64,000 nucleotides of DNA, from NCBI GenBank assembly GCA_947626395.1, contig CANQRU010000002.1:99583-163582 (forward strand). Direction: 5' to 3'. The DNA comes from an uncultured Lachnospiraceae bacterium (GTDB taxonomy: Bacteria; Bacillota; Clostridia; Lachnospirales; Lachnospiraceae). Each line of letters starts with the position of its first letter. The first letter of the stretch is position 1. The position numbers were made by a program, and so were the translations under genes. Positions 41,654 through 49,493 of this stretch are shown piece by piece. The notes below the pieces were generated by a model that worked only from the letters and a program-made list of their open reading frames with translations, was not told where the DNA came from and did no database searches.

Positions 41654-44110
41654 ATGAATACAAAATTTGACAAGGAAGAGTTTAAGCAGGCGATGGTCTA
41701 TGCTCTGAAGAGCAAGTACCGCAAGAAGCTGGAGGACGCCACGCCCCAGGAGATTTTCCAGGCGGTGGCCTACGCGGTGAAGGATATCATCGTGGATCAG
41801 TGGATCGCCACCCACAAGCAGTACGACAAGCAGGACGCGAAACTGGTTTACTATATGTCCATGGAGTTTCTGATGGGCCGCGCCCTGGGCAACAATATGA
41901 TCAACCTGATGGCTTATGACGATATCAAAGAAGCTCTGGAAGAAATGGGCCTGGATCTGAACGTGATCGAGGACCAGGAGCCGGACGCGGCGCTTGGAAA
42001 CGGCGGCCTTGGCCGTCTGGCGGCGTGCTTCCTGGATTCCCTGGCGACGCTGGGCTATCCGGCCTACGGCTGCGGCATCCGTTACCGCTACGGCATGTTC
42101 CGCCAGAAGATCGAGAACGGCTACCAGGTGGAGGTGCCTGACGAGTGGCTGGTCAACGGCAATCCCTTCGAGGTTCGCCGCTCCGAGTATTCCACCGAGG
42201 TCAAGTTCGGCGGTTATGTGGAAGAGGTCTGGGAGGGCGGACGCCAGCATTTCATCCAGAGGGGTTATCAGTCGGTCATGGCGGTTCCCTACGATCTGCC
42301 GATCGTCGGCTACGGCAACAATGTGGTGAACACCCTGCGGATCTGGGACGCGCAGCCGATCAACCTGTTCAATCTGGATTCCTTTGACAAGGGCGACTAC
42401 CAGAAGGCGGTGGAGCAGGAGAACCTGGCTAAGAACATCTGCGAGGTCCTCTATCCCAACGACAACCACACCGCGGGCAAGGAGCTGCGCCTGAAACAGC
42501 AGTATTTCTTCATTTCCGCCAGCGTCCAGAGGGCGGTGAAGAAGTATAAGATGCACCACGGCGATATGCGCCGCTTCCATGAGAAGAATTCCTTCCAGTT
42601 AAACGACACCCATCCGACGGTAGCGGTACCGGAACTGATGCGTATCCTGATCGATGAGGAAGGTCTGACCTGGGACGAGGCGTGGGAAGTCACGACCAAG
42701 ACCTGCGCCTACACCAACCATACGATCATGAGCGAGGCCCTGGAGAAATGGCCCATCGATCTGTTCAAGCGTCTGCTTCCGCGTGTCTATCAGATCGTGG
42801 ATGAGATCAACCGCCGCTTTGTGGAGCAGATCCGCCGGATGTACCCGGGCAACGAGAGCAAGGTCGCCAATATGGCGATCCTGTATAACGGCCAGGTTCG
42901 CATGGCTTACATGGCCATCGCCGGCAGCTTCTCCGTCAACGGCGTGGCGAAGCTTCATACCGAGATCCTGAAGAATCAGGAGCTTAGGGATTTCTACGAG
43001 ATGACCCCGTGGAAGTTCAACAATAAGACCAACGGCATCACCCAGCGGCGTTTCCTGCTTCACGGCAATCCGCTGCTGGCTAAGTGGGTCACCGAGAAGA
43101 TCGGAACCGACGCCTGGATCACGGATCTGCCGAAGATCGAGGGACTGGCCAAATACGCCGAGGATCCGCAGGCCCAGAAGGAATTTAATGAGATCAAGTA
43201 CCGGAACAAGCTCCGTCTGGCAAAGTACATTAAGGAAAATAACGGCATCGATGTGGATCCCAACTCCATCTTCGACGTGCAGGTGAAGCGTCTCCATGAG
43301 TATAAGAGGCAGCTCCTTAACATTCTTCATGTGATGTATCTGTACAGCCGGCTGAAGGACGATCCGAATCTGGATATGGTTCCGAGGACATTTATCTTCG
43401 GCGCCAAGGCGGCTGCCGGCTATAAGAGGGCGAAGCTGACGATCAAGCTGATCAACTCCGTGGCCGAGGTGGTCAACAACGACCCGTCGATTCAGGGCAA
43501 GATCAAGGTGGTCTTCATCGAGGAATACCGTGTCAGCAACGCGGAGATCATTTTCGCGGCGGCGGACGTCAGCGAGCAGATCTCCACGGCCAGCAAGGAG
43601 GCCTCCGGCACCGGCAACATGAAGTTCATGCTGAACGGCGCCCTGACCCTGGGAACCATGGACGGCGCCAATGTGGAGATCGTGGAAGAGGTCGGCATCG
43701 AGAACGCGTTCATCTTCGGTATGTCTGCGGACGAGGTTATCAACTATGAGAAGCACGGCGGCTACAATCCGATGGATATCTTCAATAACGACCAGACGAT
43801 CCGCCGTATCCTGATGCAGCTGATCAACGGTTATTTCGCGCCGCAGAATCCGGAGCTGTTCCGCGATATCTATGATTCGCTTTTAAACACCAAGTCCAGC
43901 GACCGGGCGGATACATATTTCATTCTGAAGGATTTCTGGTCTTACGCCGACGCCCAGCGCCGGATCGACCAGGCGTACCGCAACCGGGAGTGGTGGACGA
44001 AGGCCGCGATCCTGAACGTGGCCCACTCCGGCAAGTTCTCCTCCGACCGTACCATCGAGGAGTACGTGAAGGATATCTGGCATCTGGATAAGATCAAGGT
44101 GGAGCTGTAA
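41654..44110 (+). CDS. glgP: Glycogen/alpha-glucan phosphorylase
   Basis: An 818-residue GT35 enzyme releasing glucose 1-phosphate from glycogen or maltodextrin. The pyridoxal-phosphate site is EASGTGNMKFMLNGAL and the phosphate-binding region includes ALGNGGLGRLAACFLDSLA. Full family length. It lies 22 bases after ileS and may be partly co-transcribed; a strong terminator follows. Confidence 0.96.
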   Translation: MNTKFDKEEFKQAMVYALKSKYRKKLEDATPQEIFQAVAYAVKDIIVDQWIATHKQYDKQDAKLVYYMSMEFLMGRALGNNMINLMAYDDIKEALEEMGLDLNVIEDQEPDAALGNGGLGRLAACFLDSLATLGYPAYGCGIRYRYGMFRQKIENGYQVEVPDEWLVNGNPFEVRRSEYSTEVKFGGYVEEVWEGGRQHFIQRGYQSVMAVPYDLPIVGYGNNVVNTLRIWDAQPINLFNLDSFDKGDYQKAVEQENLAKNICEVLYPNDNHTAGKELRLKQQYFFISASVQRAVKKYKMHHGDMRRFHEKNSFQLNDTHPTVAVPELMRILIDEEGLTWDEAWEVTTKTCAYTNHTIMSEALEKWPIDLFKRLLPRVYQIVDEINRRFVEQIRRMYPGNESKVANMAILYNGQVRMAYMAIAGSFSVNGVAKLHTEILKNQELRDFYEMTPWKFNNKTNGITQRRFLLHGNPLLAKWVTEKIGTDAWITDLPKIEGLAKYAEDPQAQKEFNEIKYRNKLRLAKYIKENNGIDVDPNSIFDVQVKRLHEYKRQLLNILHVMYLYSRLKDDPNLDMVPRTFIFGAKAAAGYKRAKLTIKLINSVAEVVNNDPSIQGKIKVVFIEEYRVSNAEIIFAAADVSEQISTASKEASGTGNMKFMLNGALTLGTMDGANVEIVEEVGIENAFIFGMSADEVINYEKHGGYNPMDIFNNDQTIRRILMQLINGYFAPQNPELFRDIYDSLLNTKSSDRADTYFILKDFWSYADAQRRIDQAYRNREWWTKAAILNVAHSGKFSSDRTIEEYVKDIWHLDKIKVEL

Positions 44111-44145
44111 CAGCAGCGTGCGCCATTGCATACATAAGAAGATAA

Positions 44146-44191
44146 CCCCCTTCATAGACTGTGACAGACAGGCTGTGGAGGGGGATTTTTT
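44146..44191 (+). terminator. Terminator after glgP, merging with the spoIID ribosome site
   Basis: CCCCCTTCATAG pairs with CTGTGGAGGGGG, followed by ATTTTTT. The 3' arm supplies GGAGGGGG, which is the ribosome binding site of the spoIID gene starting at 44192. Confidence 0.75.
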
Positions 44192-45346
44192 ATGCCGTTT
44201 TCAGTGAGACGGAATCCGAAGAGGCGGAACGGCGGGAATCGGGAACGGCGCGGATTCATGGCCCGCCCGGCGGCCCGTATGCGAAAATTTCTTCTGATCT
44301 TATGTATCGTTCTTCTTATGCCGTACGCGGTTACACTGGCCATAAGCGGCAATCCGATGGGAACGGCGCGGAGAAATACGGCGTCCGGCGGACGACGCGT
44401 CTATCTGGAAGGGCAGGGCGGATACGTGGATGCGGAGGAATATCTGATCGGTGTTGTGGCGGGGCAGATACCGATGGAATATGAAATGGAAGCGGTCAAA
44501 GCCCAGGCGGTCATCGCCCGCACCTGGCTTTACCGGCAGATGGACGATGGCGGACAGGTATCCGTGCCGGAGTTACGCCGGAATGCCGGAAATGGTTCTG
44601 GCGGCGCGTTCTCCGCGACGGATCCGGAATATTCAGAGGAAGAACATTTTCTGAAATATTATGAGAAAGCAAAGACGGCCGCGGCGGAGACGGCGGGGCA
44701 GGTGATCTGTTATGACGGAAAGCTGATCGAGCCGCTGTTCCACCGGGCCAGCGCCGGAAAGACGCGCAGCGGCGGAGCGGGCTATCCGTATCTGCAGCCG
44801 GTGGACAGCAGCTTTGATGTGGAGGCGGAAGGGTATCTTACCGTGCTGGAATGGACGCCGCAGGAATTCGCCGCGCTGGCCGCGGCGGGAGCGGAAACGG
44901 CAGGGAGCGGAGACGCGGGTAGCAAGGGAGCCGCTTGGATCGCTGCGGGAAACATCGGCAAGAATAACGGTCAGACCTCATCAGGTGTCGATGGAGGAAC
45001 CAGCCAGGCCGCCGCAGCCGGCAGCAGCGCCGCAGATCAGATCATGCAGACGCTCCAGCTGGTCTCGCGGGATTCCTCCGGTTATGTGGCCGAATATCAG
45101 ATCGGGAGCCATATATACACCGGCGACGAGGTTCGGGAAATCTTCGGTCTGCCTTCTTTGGATTTTGTTTTCAAGAACCATGAAGGAAATATCCAGGCTG
45201 TCTGCAAAGGACAGGGCCACGCGCTCGGCTTGAGCCAGTACGGCGCCAATCATCTTGCCCTGGAGGGCTTAAGCGCCGAAGAAATTTTGAAATATTATTA
45301 TCACGGCGTGACTGTGGAAGTTCAGGAAGAAACTTCTGCGGACTGA
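44192..45346 (+). CDS. spoIID: SpoIID/LytB-domain sporulation protein
   Basis: A 384-residue peptidoglycan lytic transglycosylase-type protein acting during forespore engulfment. Basic N-terminus, one membrane anchor (ILCIVLLMPYAVTLAI), the SpoIID core with the catalytic-Glu segment GQIPMEYEMEAVKAQAVIART, FHRASAGKTRSGG, and the C-terminal GQGHALGLSQYGANHLA. An Ala/Gly/Ser-rich insertion (~residues 232-285) lengthens it. Start ATG 44192 uses the ribosome site in the preceding terminator arm; ATG 44258 or 44279 are possible. The next gene is SpoIIQ-like, as in other Clostridia. Confidence 0.9.
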   Translation: MPFSVRRNPKRRNGGNRERRGFMARPAARMRKFLLILCIVLLMPYAVTLAISGNPMGTARRNTASGGRRVYLEGQGGYVDAEEYLIGVVAGQIPMEYEMEAVKAQAVIARTWLYRQMDDGGQVSVPELRRNAGNGSGGAFSATDPEYSEEEHFLKYYEKAKTAAAETAGQVICYDGKLIEPLFHRASAGKTRSGGAGYPYLQPVDSSFDVEAEGYLTVLEWTPQEFAALAAAGAETAGSGDAGSKGAAWIAAGNIGKNNGQTSSGVDGGTSQAAAAGSSAADQIMQTLQLVSRDSSGYVAEYQIGSHIYTGDEVREIFGLPSLDFVFKNHEGNIQAVCKGQGHALGLSQYGANHLALEGLSAEEILKYYYHGVTVEVQEETSAD

Positions 45347-45430
45347 ACGAACGCCGGCGCGGTGAAAATATTTCCGAATCCAATGAATAACTCTATCACC
45401 TCTGGCAAAACTACTACCGAGGTGATAACA

Positions 45431-46237
45431 ATGAAAACGAAACTGAACCAATTATTCAAAGACAAGCTGTTTCTTGTCATGCTGGTGCTGGGCCTGCTGA
45501 CTATCGTTGCCGCGGCAGGCGTCGTCACCATCCAGAGAGGAAATCTTCCGGGGGAGGAGAATCCGTACATCCAGATGGAGGATCCCGGTTCCCTGATCGC
45601 GGAGGAGACGCGGGGCGCAGGCGGCACGCAGCTGGCCGGCGATGCCAACGCCACGGAAAATGTAACGGCCCAGACCGTTGCTCCGTCTGAAGAAGAGACG
45701 AAACCGGTCGTAAGGGAGACCCGCGCATATGCGTTCGCGGAAGAAAAGGAACCCGAAGCGACGGAGGCTCCGGCCGCTCCGGCCGGGACCGGGATCGAGG
45801 CGGCCACGCCGCTGGTGCTGGATTTCTCCGACGCCAGCCGTATGGCCTGGCCCATCCGCGGCAATATCCTGCTGGATTACAGCATGGATTCCACGATCTA
45901 TTTCCCGACCCTTGCCCAGTATCAGTGCAATCCGGCCGTGATCATCCAGGGTGAGGTCAGCGACCCGGTCGCGGCTCCCGCCAATGCCCGCGTCATGGCT
46001 GTCGGCGCCAACGAGGAGATCGGCAATTATGTGATGCTGGAGCTTGGCAATGACTATGTGGCTACCTGCGGCCAGTTAAAGGAGATCCAGGTGGTGGAAA
46101 ATGAATACCTGGAGGCCGGGCAGATCCTCGGTTACGTGGCCGAGCCCACGAAATACTATTCCATTGAAGGCAGCAACGTATACTTTGAACTGCGTCACGG
46201 TGAAGAAACCGTGGATCCTCTGGATTATTTTGAATAA
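45431..46237 (+). CDS. SpoIIQ-like M23-fold protein without zinc ligands
   Basis: A 268-residue protein with an N-terminal membrane segment (FLVMLVLGLLTIVAAAGVV), an acidic/Pro linker, and a C-terminal LytM/M23-like domain. Expected zinc ligands are replaced: the H-x3-D position reads CNPAVIIQ, the YxHL-type motif reads CGQLKEI, and the HxH-type motif reads NVYFELR. It is therefore probably a structural partner, as SpoIIQ is with SpoIIIAH, linking mother cell and forespore. GAGGTGAT precedes ATG 45431. Gene order next to spoIID supports the role. Confidence 0.75.
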   Translation: MKTKLNQLFKDKLFLVMLVLGLLTIVAAAGVVTIQRGNLPGEENPYIQMEDPGSLIAEETRGAGGTQLAGDANATENVTAQTVAPSEEETKPVVRETRAYAFAEEKEPEATEAPAAPAGTGIEAATPLVLDFSDASRMAWPIRGNILLDYSMDSTIYFPTLAQYQCNPAVIIQGEVSDPVAAPANARVMAVGANEEIGNYVMLELGNDYVATCGQLKEIQVVENEYLEAGQILGYVAEPTKYYSIEGSNVYFELRHGEETVDPLDYFE

Positions 46238-46251
46238 CCGGAAGAGACGGG

Positions 46252-46300
46252 CGGCAGGCAGTTCTGCGCGGACGGAAGCGCCGCGGGGAACTGCCTGCCG
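46252..46300. terminator. 13-bp perfect hairpin after the SpoIIQ-like gene
   Basis: CGGCAGGCAGTTC (46252-46264) pairs exactly with GAACTGCCTGCCG (46288-46300). No T-run follows, so it may be an inefficient terminator or an mRNA-stabilising stem. Confidence 0.5.
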
Positions 46301-46409
46301 GACTGTGGCGGGTCATGATCTTTACAAAAAAGTAAGAAATTGTTCACACCTCATTCAGAGACATATGGTATGATAATTCTGTAAGAAAAGCTGGCATTGG
46401 GGGTACATA

Positions 46410-46853
46410 ATGAATATTCTTTTTTTTCTGACACCGAAGAGCGAAGTGGCTTTTATTTTCGACGACGAGACCGTGCGGCAGGCTCTGGAGAAGATGGAGA
46501 ACCGTAAGTTTACGGCGGTTCCGGTCTTAAACAGGCAGGGCGGTTATGTAGGTTCCATCACCGAGGGGGACATGCTCTGGGGCATCAAGAATCAGTATAA
46601 CCTGAATCTGAAGAATGCGGAGCATATCCGGGTCGGCACTATCCCGCGCAGGATGGACTACCAGCCCGTCCACGTGGACGCGAGTATGGAGGATCTGATC
46701 GAGAAGGCGCTGAATCAGAACTTCGTACCGGTAGTGGACGACCAGAAGAGTTTCATCGGCATCATCCGCCGGAGAGATATCATCCGGTACTGCTATAATA
46801 AGCTGATGAATCTGCGGACGGAGACCGGGAGCACGGACGGAGAGGAAAGCTGA
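46410..46853 (+). CDS. CBS-pair protein
   Basis: A 147-residue cytoplasmic protein consisting of two CBS motifs (RQALEKMENRKFTAVPVLN and MEDLIEKALNQNFVPVVDD, followed by FIGIIRRRDIIRY). Such modules bind adenine nucleotides; no attached enzyme domain shows what it regulates. Start ATG 46410 with GGGGG upstream. Single gene closed by a terminator. Confidence 0.88.
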   Translation: MNILFFLTPKSEVAFIFDDETVRQALEKMENRKFTAVPVLNRQGGYVGSITEGDMLWGIKNQYNLNLKNAEHIRVGTIPRRMDYQPVHVDASMEDLIEKALNQNFVPVVDDQKSFIGIIRRRDIIRYCYNKLMNLRTETGSTDGEES

Positions 46854-46869
46854 GAGAAAGCATGAAGAA

Positions 46870-46910
46870 AAGAAGAGGAGACAGGTTATCGGAACTGCCT
46901 CTTCTTTTTA
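46870..46910 (+). terminator. Terminator after the CBS gene
   Basis: AAGAAGAGG (46870-46878) pairs with CCTCTTCTT (46898-46906), followed by TTTATTT. Confidence 0.75.
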
Positions 46911-46955
46911 TTTCCATGTAAGCAGAGCGCCAGTGACACCCTGCTTGTATTATGG
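46911..46955. repeat. Dispersed intergenic repeat, copy D
   Basis: TTTCCATGTAAGCAGAGCGC followed by CAGTGACACCCTGCTTGTATT; close to copy B and directly after a terminator. Confidence 0.65.
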
Positions 46956-46983
46956 CTGTATGCAAAAAGAAAGAAGATAATAA

Positions 46984-47029
46984 AATGCCGCTATTGTGCT
47001 CTGCCATATGTTATTCTATAATCGGCATT
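46984..47029 (+). promoter_or_regulatory. Promoter of the sialidase gene flanked by inverted repeats
   Basis: TTGTGC (46994-46999), 17-base spacer, TATAAT (47017-47022). AATGCCG (46984-46990) upstream and CGGCATT (47023-47029) downstream form an inverted repeat around the promoter, a likely operator. Confidence 0.5.
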
Positions 47030-47079
47030 AGAAAAACTGACCGCTTAAGAGGCCGGACAGGCCGGAAAGGAGTTCTTGT

Positions 47080-48525
47080 ATGATCAGCAATGTAACCGAC
47101 CCGTTCCCGAAGGATTGTCTGGGAAGCCATTGCTTTCGAATTCCCGCGATCCTTGTGACAAAGGAAAACGCGGTGCTTGCCGCGACGGATATGCGCTGGG
47201 CGCACGGCCAGGATACGGCCGGGAATCTGGAGACCGCCGTCGCCCGGTCGGAAGACGGCGGACTCACCTGGACGAGACAGATCGTGAATCACTATGACGA
47301 TGTGGAGGACGGTTCTGAGCGATGCATCTTCAGCGCCGCTTTCATCGACCCCATACTCGCCCGCGACAGCCTCGGCACCCTTTACCTGCTGACAGATATG
47401 TGTCCGGCTTTTGTGGGAACCTGGGCGGTAGACGGTATGGTCTGCGGACTTGCAAACGGCGGCAGACATGAAAACGGACGCCTGGCTTTAAAGGATCTGG
47501 AAAGCTTTACCTGCGCAGAGACGCAGGAACTGAATAAGGACACCTACCCCTATTATATCGGAGAAGAGGAAAACGGCTTCAGTAAAGTACTCTGTCTTGA
47601 GAATAATGAGCCGTATAAAGACTATCTGGTAGATCCGGAGGGCTATCTGTTCCGACAGACGCAGACGGGCGCTGAGAAAATAATGATCCCGCAGCTTAAT
47701 GGAACCGGCCGGCCGACGGACCGGCTTATCCACGCGAATATTTTCTACGCGGCGTCGCCGCTGAAAGCCTATCCGGCGTTCCACCTGGCCCTGCGCACCA
47801 GCACCGACGACGGACGCACTTGGAGCGGCCTGCGCTTTATTGAAAATCAGATCGGCGGCCGCGGCTTTACCGGCACCTGTCCGGGCCGGGGCTATTCCTG
47901 CAGTCTGCAGGGGAAGGAGCGGGTGCTGATTCCGATTTACGACAATCTCCTGGGCATCGAGTATGCCAGCGTGATCTATACGGAAGATCAAGGGAAGACC
48001 TGGAAAAGGAGCGAACGCGCTTCCAGGACCGGTCTGTGTGAGAACGGCGAGCGCGTCAAATCCTCCGAATCCCAGATCATCGGTCTGCCCGACGGCACCC
48101 TGCGGATGTTTTCCCGTAACCAGATCGACGAGATCACCTATACGGACAGCGCCGACGGCGGCCTGACCTGGGGCGAATACCGCCGGGAACCGCAGCTGAA
48201 ATACTGCGGCAACTGCATGGTCTCCTTTATCAACTATTCAAAAGAGATCGACGGAAAGCCCGCTGTGATCGCCAGCTATCCGGGCGGCGACGGTACGCTG
48301 TACCGGCGCGTGAACGGTGTGATCGCCGTAGGGCTGATCGATGTTTCCGACAATAAGATCGACTGGCGGTATCATTATCCGGTCAATGAAGGGCAATATT
48401 TTTACAGCTGCCTGACAGAACTGCCCGACGGCAATATCGCGCTGTATTATGAATATGAACCGTATGCGCTGCATTATGTTGTATATACGATAGAGGAACT
48501 GACGGCGAAAGGCGCGGCTTTGTAA
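47080..48525 (+). CDS. Sialidase-fold (GH33-like) protein, cytoplasmic
   Basis: A 481-residue six-bladed propeller enzyme. Near the N-terminus is CFRIPAIL (FRIP motif with the first catalytic Arg), then TDMRW with the acid Asp position; four Asp-box motifs follow (SEDGGLTW, STDDGRTW, TEDQGKTW, SADGGLTW). SSESQI and YFYSCL may hold the Glu and Tyr nucleophile pair. There is no signal peptide, unlike most secreted sialidases, so it would act on imported sialosides or another sugar acid. AAAGGAG precedes ATG 47080. No sialic-acid catabolic genes are adjacent. Confidence 0.82.
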   Translation: MISNVTDPFPKDCLGSHCFRIPAILVTKENAVLAATDMRWAHGQDTAGNLETAVARSEDGGLTWTRQIVNHYDDVEDGSERCIFSAAFIDPILARDSLGTLYLLTDMCPAFVGTWAVDGMVCGLANGGRHENGRLALKDLESFTCAETQELNKDTYPYYIGEEENGFSKVLCLENNEPYKDYLVDPEGYLFRQTQTGAEKIMIPQLNGTGRPTDRLIHANIFYAASPLKAYPAFHLALRTSTDDGRTWSGLRFIENQIGGRGFTGTCPGRGYSCSLQGKERVLIPIYDNLLGIEYASVIYTEDQGKTWKRSERASRTGLCENGERVKSSESQIIGLPDGTLRMFSRNQIDEITYTDSADGGLTWGEYRREPQLKYCGNCMVSFINYSKEIDGKPAVIASYPGGDGTLYRRVNGVIAVGLIDVSDNKIDWRYHYPVNEGQYFYSCLTELPDGNIALYYEYEPYALHYVVYTIEELTAKGAAL

Positions 48526-48592
48526 AATACTGTCGCACTGGCTTATGCGACGGCGAACCGCATCCGGAGTCAAATCATTATAACGCGCAAAG

Positions 48593-48640
48593 GGCCGGAG
48601 AATGGCAACTATTTACCGCCATTCTCTGGCCTTTCTGTTC
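48593..48640 (+). terminator. Terminator after the sialidase gene
   Basis: GGCCGGAGAATGGC (48593-48606) pairs with GCCATTCTCTGGCC (48618-48631), then TTTCTGTT. Confidence 0.75.
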
Positions 48641-48676
48641 TATGCGGGCAGAGGCCAGTGATGCTCTGCTCTAATT
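48641..48676. repeat. Dispersed intergenic repeat, copy E
   Basis: TATGCGGGCAGAGGCCAGTG followed by ATGCTCTGCTCTAATT. GCAGAG and CTCTGC make a perfect 6-bp stem. Again directly after a terminator. Confidence 0.6.
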
Positions 48677-48743
48677 GTTTTCAACGTGCTGGCGCGCGTT
48701 TACTCACATTTTCTTTACATCACCTGTTCGACGTATCTGCCGC

Positions 48744-49334
48744 TCATCCCCCGCATACGCTGCATTCGCCGGCGTTTGCTGTCACGGCATTCGTCTTTGC
48801 CGGATTGTCAAAGGCCGGATTCAGCGCATAGAAATTGCGGCTGTCCAGATGATCCTGTACGGCGCGCAGCGCTTCGCCGAACCTCTGGAAATGCACGATC
48901 TCCCGCTCACGAAGGAACCGGATCGGATCGCAGACCTCCGGATCGGTGACCACGCGCAGAATATTGTCGTACGTGGTCCGAGCTTTCTGTTCCGCCGCCA
49001 GATCCTCGAAAAGATCCGTGATCGGATCGCCCTTGGACTGGAACTCGCAGGCGTTCATCGGAACGCCTCCCGCGGCCTGGGGCCAGATCCCGTTGGTGTG
49101 ATCGATATAGTAGGGGCCGAGACCGGACGCGGCGATCTGCTCCGCGGTCAGCCCCTTCGTCAGCTGGTGGATAATGGCCGCGATCATTTCCATATGGGCC
49201 AGTTCTTCGGTTCCCACGTCGGTCAGAACCGCCTTGCCGATATCGTAGGGCATGGCGTAGCGCTGGGACAGATAGCGCATGGATGCGGCGATTTCCCCGT
49301 CAGGGCCGCCGTACTGTAAAAACAGATGGTACTG
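48744..49334 (-). pseudogene. cotJC: cotJC-like manganese catalase, N-terminus cut off at the prophage junction
   Basis: The frame encodes the bulk of a CotJC-type spore-coat manganese catalase: QYGGPDGEIAASMRYLSQRY, GTEELAHMEMIAAIIHQL with Glu/His metal ligands, LAAEQKARTTYDN, and FLREREIVHFQRFGEAL. Homology runs upstream of the first Met (49280) through GGPDGE to about 49327, then meets an in-frame TAG (49335-49337) with no start codon or ribosome site. The N-terminal part is therefore missing. The large serine recombinase gene of the prophage begins 150 bases beyond the break. Either the gene is inactivated or it is restored when the element excises. Confidence 0.75.
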
Positions 49335-49345
49335 CTATTTAGGAC
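49311..49345. other. Putative prophage attachment junction (attL)
   Basis: The cotJC-like reading frame stops matching the family here, and sequence to the right becomes AT-rich non-coding DNA before the recombinase. The segment contains CTGTAAAAACAG dyad symmetry and GTACTG twice (49311 and 49329). The exact crossover cannot be fixed without the other end. Confidence 0.5.
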
Positions 49346-49458
49346 GCTTGGACATCAAAACCGTTTGGATTGCAATGTCCTTATTAAGAATATGCATATC
49401 GTTGTAATGTATATATACTAATATACGAGGCGGGCCGTAGTGCAAAAACAGGCGATGA

Positions 49459-49487
49459 CAAAAAAGCACGTATTTGCGTGCCTTTTT
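49459..49487. terminator. Bidirectional terminator at the prophage edge
   Basis: GCACG-N6-CGTGC stem flanked by A-run and T-run (AAAAAAGCACG...CGTGCCTTTTT); it serves the leftward recombinase gene and could also block entry from outside. Confidence 0.7.
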
Positions 49488-49493
49488 GCGTTC

